NCBI GenBank assembly: GCA_964539745.1
Contig: CAZIJU010000001.1
Coordinates: 1-64,000, forward strand
Direction: 5' to 3'
Length of the DNA stretch: 64,000 nt
Source: DSNY01 sp964539745
GTDB lineage: Bacteria > Pseudomonadota > Gammaproteobacteria > Burkholderiales > Burkholderiaceae_F
This document shows, one piece after another, positions 9,372 to 18,060 of the stretch (the stretch's first letter is position 1; each line of letters opens with the position of its first letter). The position numbers and the translations under genes are program-made. Below the pieces are notes generated by a model. It made no database searches and had not been told where the DNA came from. It worked only from the letters and a program-made list of their open reading frames with translations.

Positions 9372-10228
9372 GCGCGGCGTCCGTTGATCCGGCGCGCGGA
9401 CCTGACCGCGCGTTCCGCCGCCGCGCCGGCCACGCGCGGGACGCCCGGGCGCCGCGCGGCTGTCGATCGTGCAGCGGCGCCGTTGCCGCGTCGCGCGGTT
9501 GCTCGGCCGCCGGCGGCAGGCGCAGTGCCAACCTCGCTTTCCATCAATGCGAGAACCGCGGCGGCGCACTTGTGCGCGAGGTGCTCGACCAGCAGGCGGC
9601 GCATCCGCTCGCCGTCGCGCGCGGCCAGCGCCTCGAGCATCTGCTCGTGCTCGGCGAGCGCGGCATCCCACTTCTTGCGGTCGAAATTGGAACGGAAGCG
9701 CAGCGCGTGCAGCCGCGCGTTGACGGTGCGATAGACCTGCGTCAGCACCGGATTGCGGGCGGCTTCGTTGATGCGCTCGTGAATCGCACGGTTCAGCCGG
9801 TAGTATCCCGGCAGGTCGCGCTTGCGGTGGCACGCCGCCATCTGCCGCTGCAGCTCGCGGATCTGCGCCAGCTCGTCCTCGGTGATGTTTGCGCAGGCGA
9901 GCTCGCCCGACAGCCCTTCCAGCGCGCCCATCACCTGGAACGTGTGCACGACCTCGTCGCGACTCAATTTCGCGACCTGCGCGCCGCGGTTCGGTAGCAG
10001 GACGATCAGCCCTTCCGTCGCCAACACCTTGAACGCCTCGCGCAGCGGCGTGCGCGAGATGGCGAGCTGTTCGCACAACACGCGTTCGTTGAGCCGTTCA
10101 CCGGGCGCCAGTGCGCCCTCGGTGATCATGTCGCGCAACTGCGCGACGACGGCGGCGTGCAGCACCTGCCGGCCGATCGCGCGCGGCCGGGCGGCTTCGC
10201 CGACGCGAGCTTCACTGACGGGAATCAC
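9368..10228 (-). CDS. GntR/FadR-family (FCD) transcriptional regulator
   Basis: This 286-residue regulator has an N-terminal winged helix (about residues 20-85, with ERLNERVLCEQLAISRTPLREAFKVLATEGLI) and an FCD effector domain to about residue 220. GTG at 10228 was chosen because GGGAGG lies 7 bases upstream. The last 55-60 residues are an Arg/Ala/Gly-rich tail that FCD regulators usually lack. The gene overlaps the downstream dehydrogenase by 4 bases and is divergent from the aminotransferase. It probably controls one or both in response to a carboxylate. A TGTATACA palindrome lies just upstream. Confidence 0.9.
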   Translation of the reverse strand: MIPVSEARVGEAARPRAIGRQVLHAAVVAQLRDMITEGALAPGERLNERVLCEQLAISRTPLREAFKVLATEGLIVLLPNRGAQVAKLSRDEVVHTFQVMGALEGLSGELACANITEDELAQIRELQRQMAACHRKRDLPGYYRLNRAIHERINEAARNPVLTQVYRTVNARLHALRFRSNFDRKKWDAALAEHEQMLEALAARDGERMRRLLVEHLAHKCAAAVLALMESEVGTAPAAGGRATARRGNGAAARSTAARRPGVPRVAGAAAERAVRSARRINGRRA

Positions 10229-10258
10229 GGACTTGCCTCCCGTGTTGGAATGGCCTAG

Positions 10259-10266
10259 TGTATACA
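10259..10266. promoter_or_regulatory. candidate GntR operator palindrome
   Basis: TGTATACA is a perfect 8-base palindrome 30 bases upstream of the GntR start, in the divergent region shared with the aminotransferase gene. It is a plausible FCD-regulator operator from its position and symmetry. No experimental or comparative support is available here. Confidence 0.4.
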
Positions 10267-10285
10267 AAATTCAATTCGATGAAGC

Positions 10286-10373
10286 TGTCATCCCGAGGAA
10301 CGAAGTGACGAGGGATCTCGGGCGTTGCGCTTGAGGCTCCTCCGCCGCGCTGCGCGCGGTGTCGGCATGACAC
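10286..10373. repeat. dispersed palindromic repeat copy
   Basis: The copy starts TGTCATCCCGAGGAACGAAG, has a GC-rich palindromic middle, and ends GTCGGCATGACA. It fills most of the divergent region between the GntR regulator and the aminotransferase, only 20 bases before the latter's ATG. It may therefore affect the leader of that mRNA. It is nearly identical in layout to the copy at 11676-11763. Confidence 0.8.
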
Positions 10374-10392
10374 GACGTCGTAAAGGAAAACG

Positions 10393-11652
10393 ATGCTTCG
10401 ACTGAATTCGCACCCGAGCGGCCGCCACTTCCTGCAGATTCCGGGGCCGACCAACGTGCCGGACCGCATCCTGCGCGCGATCGACCATCCGACGATCGAC
10501 CATCGCGGCCCCGAGTTCCAGGCACTGGGGAAGAAGGTGCTCGCCGACATCCGTGCGATCTTCAAGACGCGAAACCCGGTCGTCATCTATCCCGCGTCGG
10601 GCACCGGCGCGTGGGAAGCTGCACTCGTCAACACGCTGTCGCCGGGCGACGCGGTGCTGATGTACGAGACCGGGCACTTCGCGAGTCTGTGGAAGAAGAT
10701 GGCGGAGAAGCTGGGGCTCGTGCCGATCTTTCTCGGCGGCTTCGAGCAGGGAAGCTGGCGGCGCGGTGTGGACGCCGCTGCGATCGAAGCGCGGCTGGCG
10801 GAGGATCGCGCACACAAGATCAAGGCCGTGTGCGTCGTGCACAACGAGACGTCCACCGGCGCAACGTCCGACATCGCCGCCGTACGGCGTGCGCTGGACC
10901 GCGCGCAGCACCCGGCGCTGCTGCTGGTCGATACGATCTCGTCGCTCGGATCGATCGACTATCGCCACGACGAGTGGGGAGTGGACGTGACGGTCGGCGG
11001 CTCGCAGAAGGGACTGATGCTGCCGCCGGGCCTGTCCTTCAACGCGGTCAGCGACAAGGCGCTCGCCGCGGCCCAGTCCGCGCGGCTGGCGAAGTCGTTC
11101 TGGAGCTGGGCTGAAATGCTGGCTGCGAACGGCAACGGCTTCTTCCCGTACACGCCGAGCACGAACCTGCTGTACGGCCTCTCGGAAGCGATCGACATGC
11201 TGCTCGAAGAGGGGTTGGACAATGTGTTCGCGCGACACGCACGTCATGCGGAAGCGACGCGCCGCGCCGTGCGCGCGTGGGGTCTGGAGATCCTGTGTTC
11301 GAACCCGTCCGAATACAGCAACACGCTGACTGCGGTCGTGATGCCGAAGGACGCGCAAGGCAAACACTACGACGCCGATGCTTTCCGCAAGACGGTGCTC
11401 GCGAACTTCAACATGTCGCTCGGACAGGGCCTGTCGAAGCTGTCGGGCTGGGTGTTCCGCATCGGCCATCTGGGCGACTTCAACGACCTGACGCTGGCGG
11501 GCACGCTCGCCGGTGTCGAGATGGGGCTTGCGCTCGCGGGCGTGCCGTATCGCGCCGGTGGCGTGCAAGCCGCGCTCGACTATCTGCGCGAGACCGCGCC
11601 CGCTGCGCGCGCGAAGTCCGCCGGCACCGCCCCGGCGAGGGCGGTTGTGTGA
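10393..11652 (+). CDS. alanine/serine-glyoxylate aminotransferase
   Basis: This is a 419-residue class-V PLP aminotransferase of the serine-glyoxylate (SgaA) or alanine-glyoxylate (AGXT) type, cytoplasmic, transferring an amino group to glyoxylate. Visible signatures are FLQIPGPTNVPDRILRA at the N-terminus, YPASGTGAWEAALVN, DTISSLGSIDYRHDEWGVD, and GGSQKGLMLPPGL with the PLP-binding Lys206. Length is normal. It heads a run that continues into the TRAP transporter 150 bases on. Together with the divergent hydroxyacid dehydrogenase it suggests glycolate/glyoxylate or hydroxy-acid metabolism. Donor specificity cannot be decided from sequence. Confidence 0.92.
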   Translation: MLRLNSHPSGRHFLQIPGPTNVPDRILRAIDHPTIDHRGPEFQALGKKVLADIRAIFKTRNPVVIYPASGTGAWEAALVNTLSPGDAVLMYETGHFASLWKKMAEKLGLVPIFLGGFEQGSWRRGVDAAAIEARLAEDRAHKIKAVCVVHNETSTGATSDIAAVRRALDRAQHPALLLVDTISSLGSIDYRHDEWGVDVTVGGSQKGLMLPPGLSFNAVSDKALAAAQSARLAKSFWSWAEMLAANGNGFFPYTPSTNLLYGLSEAIDMLLEEGLDNVFARHARHAEATRRAVRAWGLEILCSNPSEYSNTLTAVVMPKDAQGKHYDADAFRKTVLANFNMSLGQGLSKLSGWVFRIGHLGDFNDLTLAGTLAGVEMGLALAGVPYRAGGVQAALDYLRETAPAARAKSAGTAPARAVV

Positions 11653-11675
11653 ACGGCAACCGAATCCAGCACGCT

Positions 11676-11763
11676 TGTCATCCCGAGGAACGAAGTGACG
11701 AGGGATCTCATGCGTGGCTCTTGAGAGTCCTCCCCCTCGCTCCGCTCGGGGTCGGAATGACAA
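11676..11763. repeat. dispersed palindromic repeat copy
   Basis: This 88-base copy runs from TGTCATCCCGAGGAACGAAG to GGTCGGAATGACAA, with a CTCGCTCCGCTCGGGGTC palindromic segment. It sits between the aminotransferase and dctP, ending about 27 bases before the dctP ribosome-binding site. It could form a stem-loop in a shared transcript. Confidence 0.8.
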
Positions 11764-11804
11764 AGCGTTTTCACACAAGCTACGCACACCAAGGAGACCA
11801 ACGC

Positions 11805-12806
11805 ATGAACCGTCAGTTCAATCCGCGCCTTCGCGTTCAACTGATCGCCGCAGCGTTCGGCATGACTGCGCTGATGACCAGCGGCGCCGCACTGGCGCAG
11901 ATCGAGATCAAGTTCGGCCACGTCGGCGAACCCGGATCGCTGTTCGCCGCCTCCGCAGAGGAGTTCGCCAGGCGCGCCAACGCCAAGCTCGGCGACAAGG
12001 CGAAGGTGGTTGTTTACGGATCGAGCCAGTTGGGCGGCGACAAGGAGCTGCTGCAGAAGCTCAAGCTCGGCACCGTCGACATGGCGCTGCCCTCGACCGT
12101 GATGTCCTCCGAGGCCGACCTGTTCGGCGTGTTCGAGATGCCGTACCTGGTCAAAGACCGCGAGCACATGAAGCGCATCGAGCGCGAGGTCTTCTGGAGC
12201 AAGCTCGCGCCGGAGGCCGAGAAGAAGGGGCTGAAGGTCATCGCCGTGTGGGAAAACGGCTACCGCCACATCACCAACAACAAGCGCCCGATCAACACGC
12301 CGGACGATCTGAAAGGGATCAAGCTGCGCGTGCCCGAGGGCAAGTGGCGGGTGAAGATGTTCCAGGCCTACGGCGCCAATCCGTCGCCGATGAAATTCTC
12401 CGAGGTCTTCACCGCGCTGCAGACCGGCGTGATGGACGGTCAGGAAAATCCGTTTACGCAGATCTACAGCGCCAAGTTCCAGGAGGTGCAGAAGTACCTT
12501 TCGCTGACGGGCCACGTGTACACGCCGGCGTACGTGACGGTGGGTGCGAAGAAATGGGCGTCGGTGCCAGCGGACGTGCGCAAGATCCTGGAGCACACCG
12601 CGAAGGAAACGCAGGCGTTCGTCTACGAGAAAGCGGCGAAGGACGACGAAGAGCTGCTCGGCAAAATCAAGGCGGCCGGGGTCGCCGTCAATACGCCGAA
12701 CAAGGACGCCTTCATTGCCGCCAGCAAGCCGGTCTACGAGGAGTTCGCGAAGGAAGTCGCCGGATCGAAGGAAGTGATCGACCGCGCGATCGCGCTCGGC
12801 AAATAG
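11805..12806 (+). CDS. dctP: TRAP transporter solute-binding protein DctP
   Basis: This 333-residue periplasmic receptor belongs to a TRAP dicarboxylate-type transporter. A signal peptide ends at about residue 30 (ALMTSGAALAQ), then IEIKFGHVGEPGSLF begins the mature DctP fold. GIKLRVPEGKWRVKMF carries the conserved arginine that binds the ligand carboxylate, and MDGQENPF is the typical hinge motif. AAGGAG at 11791-11796 supports the ATG. dctQ follows after 7 bases and dctM after that, so the transporter is complete. Confidence 0.95.
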   Translation: MNRQFNPRLRVQLIAAAFGMTALMTSGAALAQIEIKFGHVGEPGSLFAASAEEFARRANAKLGDKAKVVVYGSSQLGGDKELLQKLKLGTVDMALPSTVMSSEADLFGVFEMPYLVKDREHMKRIEREVFWSKLAPEAEKKGLKVIAVWENGYRHITNNKRPINTPDDLKGIKLRVPEGKWRVKMFQAYGANPSPMKFSEVFTALQTGVMDGQENPFTQIYSAKFQEVQKYLSLTGHVYTPAYVTVGAKKWASVPADVRKILEHTAKETQAFVYEKAAKDDEELLGKIKAAGVAVNTPNKDAFIAASKPVYEEFAKEVAGSKEVIDRAIALGK

Positions 12807-12813
12807 GCCTCCG

Positions 12814-13326
12814 ATGACGTTGCAGCAGCTGCGCCGGGGGTACGAGCGCGCCCTCGAGTGGGTCGTGATCGCGCTGATGGTCTTGCTCGCCGCCGAAGTG
12901 ACGGCGGGCGTGGTGTTCCGTTACGTCGGCTACGCGCTGGTCTGGTACGACGAAGTCGCGTCGATCCTGCTCGCGTGGCTGACGTTCTACGGCTCGGCGC
13001 TCGCGTCGGTGAAACGAGCGCACATCGGCTGCCCCGAGCTGATCGAGCAGCTTTCGCCGCCGAAGCGGCGCGCCTTCGACATCGTCGCGCAGCTACTCGT
13101 GATCGGCTTTTTTGCGCTGCTGCTGTGGGTCGGGCTGTCGATTCTGCCGATCCTCGCGACCGATCACATGGTCAGCCTGCCGGCGGTGCCGATGAGCTTC
13201 GTGCAGTCGGTGATTCCGATCTCGGCCGCGCTGATCCTGCTCGCCGAAGTGATGCACCTGGCGACGCTGCTGCGATCGATGCCCGCGCGGTCGACCGGCG
13301 CGGCGTTGTCCGACGGACTGCACTGA
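12814..13326 (+). CDS. dctQ: TRAP transporter small permease DctQ
   Basis: This 170-residue membrane protein has four hydrophobic segments and the DctQ signature VVFRYVGYALVWYDEVASILLAWLTFYGSA. It forms the small membrane subunit that, with DctM, uses a sodium gradient to import the ligand held by DctP. It lies 7 bases after dctP and 18 before dctM, consistent with a single operon. Confidence 0.93.
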   Translation: MTLQQLRRGYERALEWVVIALMVLLAAEVTAGVVFRYVGYALVWYDEVASILLAWLTFYGSALASVKRAHIGCPELIEQLSPPKRRAFDIVAQLLVIGFFALLLWVGLSILPILATDHMVSLPAVPMSFVQSVIPISAALILLAEVMHLATLLRSMPARSTGAALSDGLH

Positions 13327-13344
13327 ACCGCGGGGAGCACGCAC

Positions 13345-14628
13345 ATGACGATGCTGTTGCTTTTCGCGGCGGTGCTCGCGCTCGTGCTGATCAACGTGCC
13401 GATCGCGGTCGCGCTCGGCATCGTCGCCGTCGTCGCGATGGTCGCCAGCCACGGGCTCGAATCGCTGCCCAATCTCGCGCTCGTCGTCTACAACGGCGCG
13501 ACCAACTTTCCGCTGCTCGCGATCCCGCTGTTCATCCTGGCCGGCGCGATCATGAACGCCTCCGGGATCTCGCAGCGGCTGATCGCGTTCGCCTCGGCGC
13601 TGTTCGGCTGGATCCGTGGCGGACTCGCGCACGTGTCGATCGGCGCGTCGATGTTCTTCGCCGAGATCTCCGGTTCGGCAGTGGCCGACGTCGCCGCGCT
13701 CGGTTCGGTGATGATCCCCGGCATGCAGGCGAAAGGGTATCCGCGCGCGCTCGCCGCCGCGGTGATGTCTTCGTCGGCGACGCTGGCGGTGATCATCCCG
13801 CCGTCGATCCCGATGATCCTGTACGCGGTGATGGCCGAAACCTCGGTCGTGCAGCTCTTCGTCGCCGGCATCATCCCAGGGATCATCGGCGGCTTCGGAC
13901 TGATGGGCATGGCCTACTGGTTCGCGCGCCGCTACGACCTGCCGCGCGAAGCGGCGTTCTCCGGCCGCCGCGTATGGGAAACGTTCAAGCGCGCGGCATG
14001 GGCTTTTCTGCTGCCGATCATCATCCTCGGCGGCATCTTCGGCGGCATCGTCACGGCCACCGAAGGTGCGGCACTGGCGGTCGTTGCGTCGCTGTTCGTC
14101 GGACTGTTCATCTACCGCGAGCTCGATCTCGTCCATCTGAAGCGCGCGGTGCTCGAAGGCGGTGTGCAGACCGCGATCGTGATGCTGCTGGTCGCCACCA
14201 GCGCGCTGCTCGGCACCTATCTGACGGAAGTGCAGGCGCCGCAGGCGCTGGCCAAGGCGGTCAGCGACTTCACGTCGAACAAGTGGGTCGTGCTGGCGCT
14301 ACTGAACGTGCTGTTCCTCTTCCTCGGCATGTTTCTGCATTCGGCGGCGGCGATCATCCTGGTCGTTCCCGTCGTGATGCCGCTGGTGAAGACCGTCGGC
14401 ATCGATCCGGTGCACTTCGGCCTGATCGTCACGATCAACCTCGGTATCGGCCAGCAAACGCCGCCGGTGGCGAGCGTGCTGATGGTCGCCAGCTCGATCG
14501 CCAAGGCGAGCGTGTGGGAAGTGACCCGCACCAACGTCTGGTTCATCGGCGTGCTGTTCGCGGTGCTGATGTTGGTGACCTACGTGCCCGCCACCGGACT
14601 TGCGCTGGTGGAACTGTTCTATCGGTGA
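13345..14628 (+). CDS. dctM: TRAP transporter large permease DctM
   Basis: This 427-residue inner-membrane protein has 11-12 hydrophobic segments. Typical DctM motifs are NFPLLAIPLFILAGAIMNASGI, EISGSAVADVAALGSVMIPGM, SSSATLAVIIPPSIPMILYAV and INLGIGQQTPPVASVL. Length is normal. The downstream crotonase starts 5 bases after its stop, which suggests the imported acid is channelled to CoA-linked catabolism. Confidence 0.95.
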   Translation: MTMLLLFAAVLALVLINVPIAVALGIVAVVAMVASHGLESLPNLALVVYNGATNFPLLAIPLFILAGAIMNASGISQRLIAFASALFGWIRGGLAHVSIGASMFFAEISGSAVADVAALGSVMIPGMQAKGYPRALAAAVMSSSATLAVIIPPSIPMILYAVMAETSVVQLFVAGIIPGIIGGFGLMGMAYWFARRYDLPREAAFSGRRVWETFKRAAWAFLLPIIILGGIFGGIVTATEGAALAVVASLFVGLFIYRELDLVHLKRAVLEGGVQTAIVMLLVATSALLGTYLTEVQAPQALAKAVSDFTSNKWVVLALLNVLFLFLGMFLHSAAAIILVVPVVMPLVKTVGIDPVHFGLIVTINLGIGQQTPPVASVLMVASSIAKASVWEVTRTNVWFIGVLFAVLMLVTYVPATGLALVELFYR

Positions 14629-14633
14629 GTCCA

Positions 14634-15413
14634 ATGTCCGAACTCGTCCTCGTGCAGCGCGCAGGCAGCATCGCCACCGTCGTGCTGAACCGTCCCGAGA
14701 AGCTCAACGCGCTGACGCGGCCGATGTGGCAGCAATTGGGCGAGACGATCGCTCGGCTGTCGGCCGACGATTCGCTTCGCTGCATCGTTCTGCGCGGCGC
14801 GGGCGAGCGGGCATTCTCGCCCGGCAACGACATCTCCGAGTTCGAGACCGTGCGCTCGAACAAGGCGCAGGCGCGCGAGTACGGCAAGATCATGCACGCC
14901 ACGGCGCAGGCGCTGGCCGAGTGTCGCCATCCGCTGGTCGCGCAGATCCACGGCATCTGTGTCGGCGGGGGCCTCGAAATCGCCGCCTTGTGCGATCTGC
15001 GCATCTGCGGGCAGAGCAGCCGGTTCGGTGCGCCGATCAAGAACCTGGGCCTCGTGATGGCCTACCCGGAGATGCAGCCGCTGCTGCAGCTGGTCGGGCC
15101 CGCGGTGGCGCTGGAGATCCTGCTCGAAGGGCGTGTGTTCGACGCCGCCGAAGCGAAGGACAAAGGCCTGGTCAGCCGCGTCGTGCCGGACGAGCAGGTC
15201 GCCATCGAGGCGCGCGCAACCGCCGAGCGCATCGCCGAAGGCGCGCCGCTCGCCGCGCGCTGGCACAAGAAGTTCGCGCGGCGCCTCGCCGACCCGCGCC
15301 CGCTGACCGAAGCCGAATACGACGAGTGCTTCGACTGCTTCGACACCGAAGACTTCCGCATCGGTTATCGCGCGTTCCTGGCGAAGGAAAAGCCGCGGTT
15401 CGTGGGCAGGTAA
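14634..15413 (+). CDS. enoyl-CoA hydratase/isomerase (crotonase) family protein
   Basis: This 259-residue crotonase has the oxyanion-hole segments RAFSPGNDISEF and CVGGGLEIAALCD. Glu115 matches the first catalytic glutamate of enoyl-CoA hydratase (rat Glu144). The second glutamate (rat Glu164, in a PEI motif) appears to be replaced by Ile135 in the segment GAPIKNLG. It may therefore be an isomerase, hydrolase or decarboxylase-like crotonase rather than a true hydratase. It starts 5 bases after dctM and precedes the CoA-transferase, as part of a probable acid-activation and breakdown pathway. Confidence 0.88.
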   Translation: MSELVLVQRAGSIATVVLNRPEKLNALTRPMWQQLGETIARLSADDSLRCIVLRGAGERAFSPGNDISEFETVRSNKAQAREYGKIMHATAQALAECRHPLVAQIHGICVGGGLEIAALCDLRICGQSSRFGAPIKNLGLVMAYPEMQPLLQLVGPAVALEILLEGRVFDAAEAKDKGLVSRVVPDEQVAIEARATAERIAEGAPLAARWHKKFARRLADPRPLTEAEYDECFDCFDTEDFRIGYRAFLAKEKPRFVGR

Positions 15414-15415
15414 GT

Positions 15416-15495
15416 CGTCATTCCGAACCGCGCAGCGGTGAGGAATCTCGGCGCTCGAACGGCTGAGGTCCCTCGCCGACGGCTCGGGATGACAA
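15416..15495. repeat. dispersed palindromic repeat copy (intact)
   Basis: The copy runs CGTCATTCCGAACCGCGCAG to GGCTCGGGATGACAA, directly after the crotonase stop. A second, nearly identical but truncated copy at 15600-15667 runs into the N gap. This repeat is probably what broke the assembly here. Confidence 0.8.
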
Positions 15496-15512
15496 CAGGA
15501 CGAGGGCGTGCC

Positions 15513-15594
15513 GTGAGAAACGAACGCAAAACCGGACCGCTCGCCGGCATGCGGGTGCTGGAGCTGGCGCAGATCATGGCCGGGCCGACGGCAG
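15513..15594 (+). pseudogene. duplicated 5' end of the CoA-transferase gene
   Basis: GTG at 15513 opens MRNERKTGPLAGMRVLELAQ and continues to IMAGPTAG, then runs into repeat sequence and a stop at 15645-15647. The 55 bases from 15535 are identical to those beginning at 15768 after the gap, after which the two copies differ. This fragment probably holds the true start codon of the CoA-transferase, displaced by a repeat-driven assembly error. A real partial tandem duplication is the alternative. Confidence 0.7.
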
Positions 15595-15599
15595 GTGAT

Positions 15600-15667
15600 G
15601 GTTCCGAACCGTGCAGCGGTGAGGAATCTCGGCGCTCGAACGGCTGAGGTCCCTCGCCGACGGCTCG
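15600..15667. repeat. dispersed palindromic repeat copy, cut by the gap
   Basis: It repeats the sequence of 15420-15487 with a single visible difference (CCGTGCAG for CCGCGCAG) and stops at the first N. Confidence 0.75.
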
Positions 15668-15767
15668 NNNNNNNNNNNNNNNNNNNNNNNNNNNNNNNNN
15701 NNNNNNNNNNNNNNNNNNNNNNNNNNNNNNNNNNNNNNNNNNNNNNNNNNNNNNNNNNNNNNNNNNN
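15668..15767. other. assembly gap of 100 N
   Basis: Exactly 100 N, the usual placeholder for a gap of unknown length. If the sequence either side follows the first copy, about 50 real bases would be missing here. Confidence 0.97.
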
Positions 15768-15781
15768 GACCGCTCGCCGGC

Positions 15782-16969
15782 ATGCGGGTGCTGGAGCTGG
15801 CGCAGATCATGGCCGGGCCGACCGCGGGGATGATGCTCGCCGACATGGGCGCGGACGTGATCAAGGTCGAGAAGCTGCCCGGCGGCGACGACGCGCGCGG
15901 CTACCAGGAACCGCGCGTCAACGGCGTATCCGCGCCGTTCCTGATCCTGAACCGCAACAAGCGCGGCATCGCTGTCAACCTCAAGCATCCGAAGGGCCGC
16001 GAGGTGCTGCTGCGGCTGGTCAAGGACGCGGACGTGCTGACCGAGAACTACCGCATTGGCACGCTGGAGAAGCTCGGCCTCGGGTACGACGTGCTCGCGC
16101 GGGTCAACCCGGGGCTGATCTACTGCGCCGTGTCGGGCTATGGCCGCACCGGACCGTATGCGGACAAAGGCGGTTTCGACCTGATCGCGCAGGGCTTCGC
16201 CGGGCTGATGTCGATCACCGGCGAACCGGGCGGGCCGCCGGCGAAGACCGGCAACTCGGTCGCCGACATCAACGCCGGCATCCTGGCGGTCGTGGGCATC
16301 TGCGCCGCGTATGCGCACAAGCTGAGGACCGGTCGCGGCCAGGTGGTCGATACGTCGCTGATGGAGGCTGCGCTTCAGCAAACGTACTGGCACGCGGCGA
16401 TTTTCTTCGCGACCGGCGAATCGCCCGGGCCGACCGGCTCCGCGCACGTGCTGACGGCGCCGTACCAGGCGTTCCGCGCGAAGGACGGCTGGATCAATAT
16501 CGGCGGCGCCAATCAAGCGAACTGGGAGCGCATCGCCGAAGTGCTCGGCCATCCCGAATGGCGCGACGATCCGCGCTTCCGCACCAACAGCGACCGCATG
16601 CGCAACCTCGACGCGCTGGTGGCGGCGATGAACGCGGTGCTCGCCACCCGCACGCGCGCCGAATGGATCGCGCTGTTCGATGCCGCCGGCGTGCCGGTCG
16701 GCCCGGTGCACTCGATCGGCGAGGCGCTCGCGCACCCGCAGACGCAGGCGCGCGGCATGGTCGTCGACCTCGTGCATCCGCAGGCGGGGCCGACCAAGGC
16801 GCTCGGCTGCCCACTGCACTTCTCGGCGACGCCGACCTCGATCGACCGCCCGGCCCCGCTACTCGGCGAGCACACGCGCGAAGTGTTGCGCGAGCACGGC
16901 TATTCCGACGAACAGATCGACGCGCTGGCGGCAGACGGCGCGATCGAGGAAGCGCGCGCGATGGCATGA
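15782..16969 (+). CDS. CaiB/BaiF (class III) CoA-transferase
   Basis: This protein, at least 395 residues long, is of the formyl-CoA transferase/CaiB family and moves CoA between carboxylic acids. Conserved features are the N-terminal MRVLELAQIMAGPTAGMMLADMGADVIKVE, NRNKRGIAVNLKHPKGREVL, and the nucleophilic aspartate (Asp190 counted from this ATG) in GQVVDTSLMEAAL. The reading frame is open back to the gap edge (15768). The real start is probably the GTG seen in the duplicated fragment at 15513, which adds 12 residues. With the crotonase and the TRAP transporter it suggests activation of an imported acid by CoA transfer. Confidence 0.92.
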   Translation: MRVLELAQIMAGPTAGMMLADMGADVIKVEKLPGGDDARGYQEPRVNGVSAPFLILNRNKRGIAVNLKHPKGREVLLRLVKDADVLTENYRIGTLEKLGLGYDVLARVNPGLIYCAVSGYGRTGPYADKGGFDLIAQGFAGLMSITGEPGGPPAKTGNSVADINAGILAVVGICAAYAHKLRTGRGQVVDTSLMEAALQQTYWHAAIFFATGESPGPTGSAHVLTAPYQAFRAKDGWINIGGANQANWERIAEVLGHPEWRDDPRFRTNSDRMRNLDALVAAMNAVLATRTRAEWIALFDAAGVPVGPVHSIGEALAHPQTQARGMVVDLVHPQAGPTKALGCPLHFSATPTSIDRPAPLLGEHTREVLREHGYSDEQIDALAADGAIEEARAMA

Positions 16970-17046
16970 TCCGTCCGCGGGGCGCTGCGGCGCTCCGCAC
17001 CGTACCCCGCCGGTTTCTCGGGGTCGAGCCATCGTCGCGAGCTGCA

Positions 17047-17940
17047 ATGAACGACGCCGTTTCCGCGCTAAGGAACCTTTTCGAAGTCCTGCCCGACGCA
17101 TGCATCGTCGTCGACGAAAGCGGCACGATCGTGCTGGCCAACGCCGCGGTGCGGCGCGTCTTCGGCTATCTGCCGGACGAGCTGATCGGTCGCGACCATC
17201 GGATCCTGGTACCGCAACGCCATCGTGAAAAGCACGCGCAGTTGCAGACACAGTTCATGCGCAGCGCGCAGGCGGCCGCGATGAGCGCGCGGCCGTCGCT
17301 GCCGGCGCTCGCCAAGTCGGGCGACGAGGTGCCGGTGTCGATCGCGTTGGCGACGATCGCGCTCGGCGGCGCGCGGTACGCGGTCGCGATCGTGCGCGAC
17401 GCCACGCCGGCGCGCACGCGGCCGGCCGATGCGCCGCCACACTCGCCGAACGACTCGCTGACCACGCTCGGCAACCGACTCGCGCTGTCGCGCCGGATGC
17501 AGCGCGCGATCGCGGCCGGCCGCCCGTTCGCGCTGCTCGTCCTGAACTTGACGCGCTTCCGCCAGTTCAACGAACAGCACGGCCATCGCATCGGCGACGA
17601 GATCCTGCGCATGGTCGCGCGCCGAATCCAGTCGCAGGTGCGCGCCGACGACCTCGCGGTGCGCATCGGCGGCGACGAGTTCGCCGTGCTGCTCGACGGG
17701 GTGGCGAGTGCAGCGCAGCTCGAGCCGCGCGCCGCCGCGCTGGCCGACGGCATCGCGCAGCCGTTTCGCGTCAGCGACGTCTCGGGCGCGGTCGGCGTCA
17801 ACGTCGGCGGCGCGCTGTTCCCGCGCGACGGCCGCAGCGAGGACGACCTGCTGCTCGCCGCGAATCTGGCGATGTACCGCGCCAAGCGGTCGAACCGCGC
17901 GTTGTGGATCGAGCCGGGCGACGGCGCGACGAAGCGCTGA
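17047..17940 (+). CDS. PAS-GGDEF diguanylate cyclase
   Basis: This 297-residue cytoplasmic signalling protein has an N-terminal PAS domain (FEVLPDACIVVDESGTIVLA to RHREKHAQLQ, about residues 10-70) and a C-terminal GGDEF domain. The catalytic GGDEF is intact at residues 208-212, with an RADD inhibitory-site motif five residues before it, so it should make c-di-GMP with product inhibition. An in-frame ATG at 16966 overlapping the CoA-transferase stop would add 27 poorly conserved residues. It converges with the glycerophosphodiesterase gene. Confidence 0.9.
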   Translation: MNDAVSALRNLFEVLPDACIVVDESGTIVLANAAVRRVFGYLPDELIGRDHRILVPQRHREKHAQLQTQFMRSAQAAAMSARPSLPALAKSGDEVPVSIALATIALGGARYAVAIVRDATPARTRPADAPPHSPNDSLTTLGNRLALSRRMQRAIAAGRPFALLVLNLTRFRQFNEQHGHRIGDEILRMVARRIQSQVRADDLAVRIGGDEFAVLLDGVASAAQLEPRAAALADGIAQPFRVSDVSGAVGVNVGGALFPRDGRSEDDLLLAANLAMYRAKRSNRALWIEPGDGATKR

Positions 17941-18060
17941 GAGGTTCGCAACGTTCGGCGTCCGCCCGGCCGGCGACGCGCACGGCCATCGGCCGGCCGC
18001 ATACCGTGCGGGCGCAGCCCATGCCGCCGCCGCAACCGGCAGCAACAGGCAACGACGACG

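Noticed and set aside
15595..16960. Open frames running through the N gaps (also near 28 kb)
   Set aside because: They are joined only by undefined codons and by repeat sequence, so they do not show real genes.
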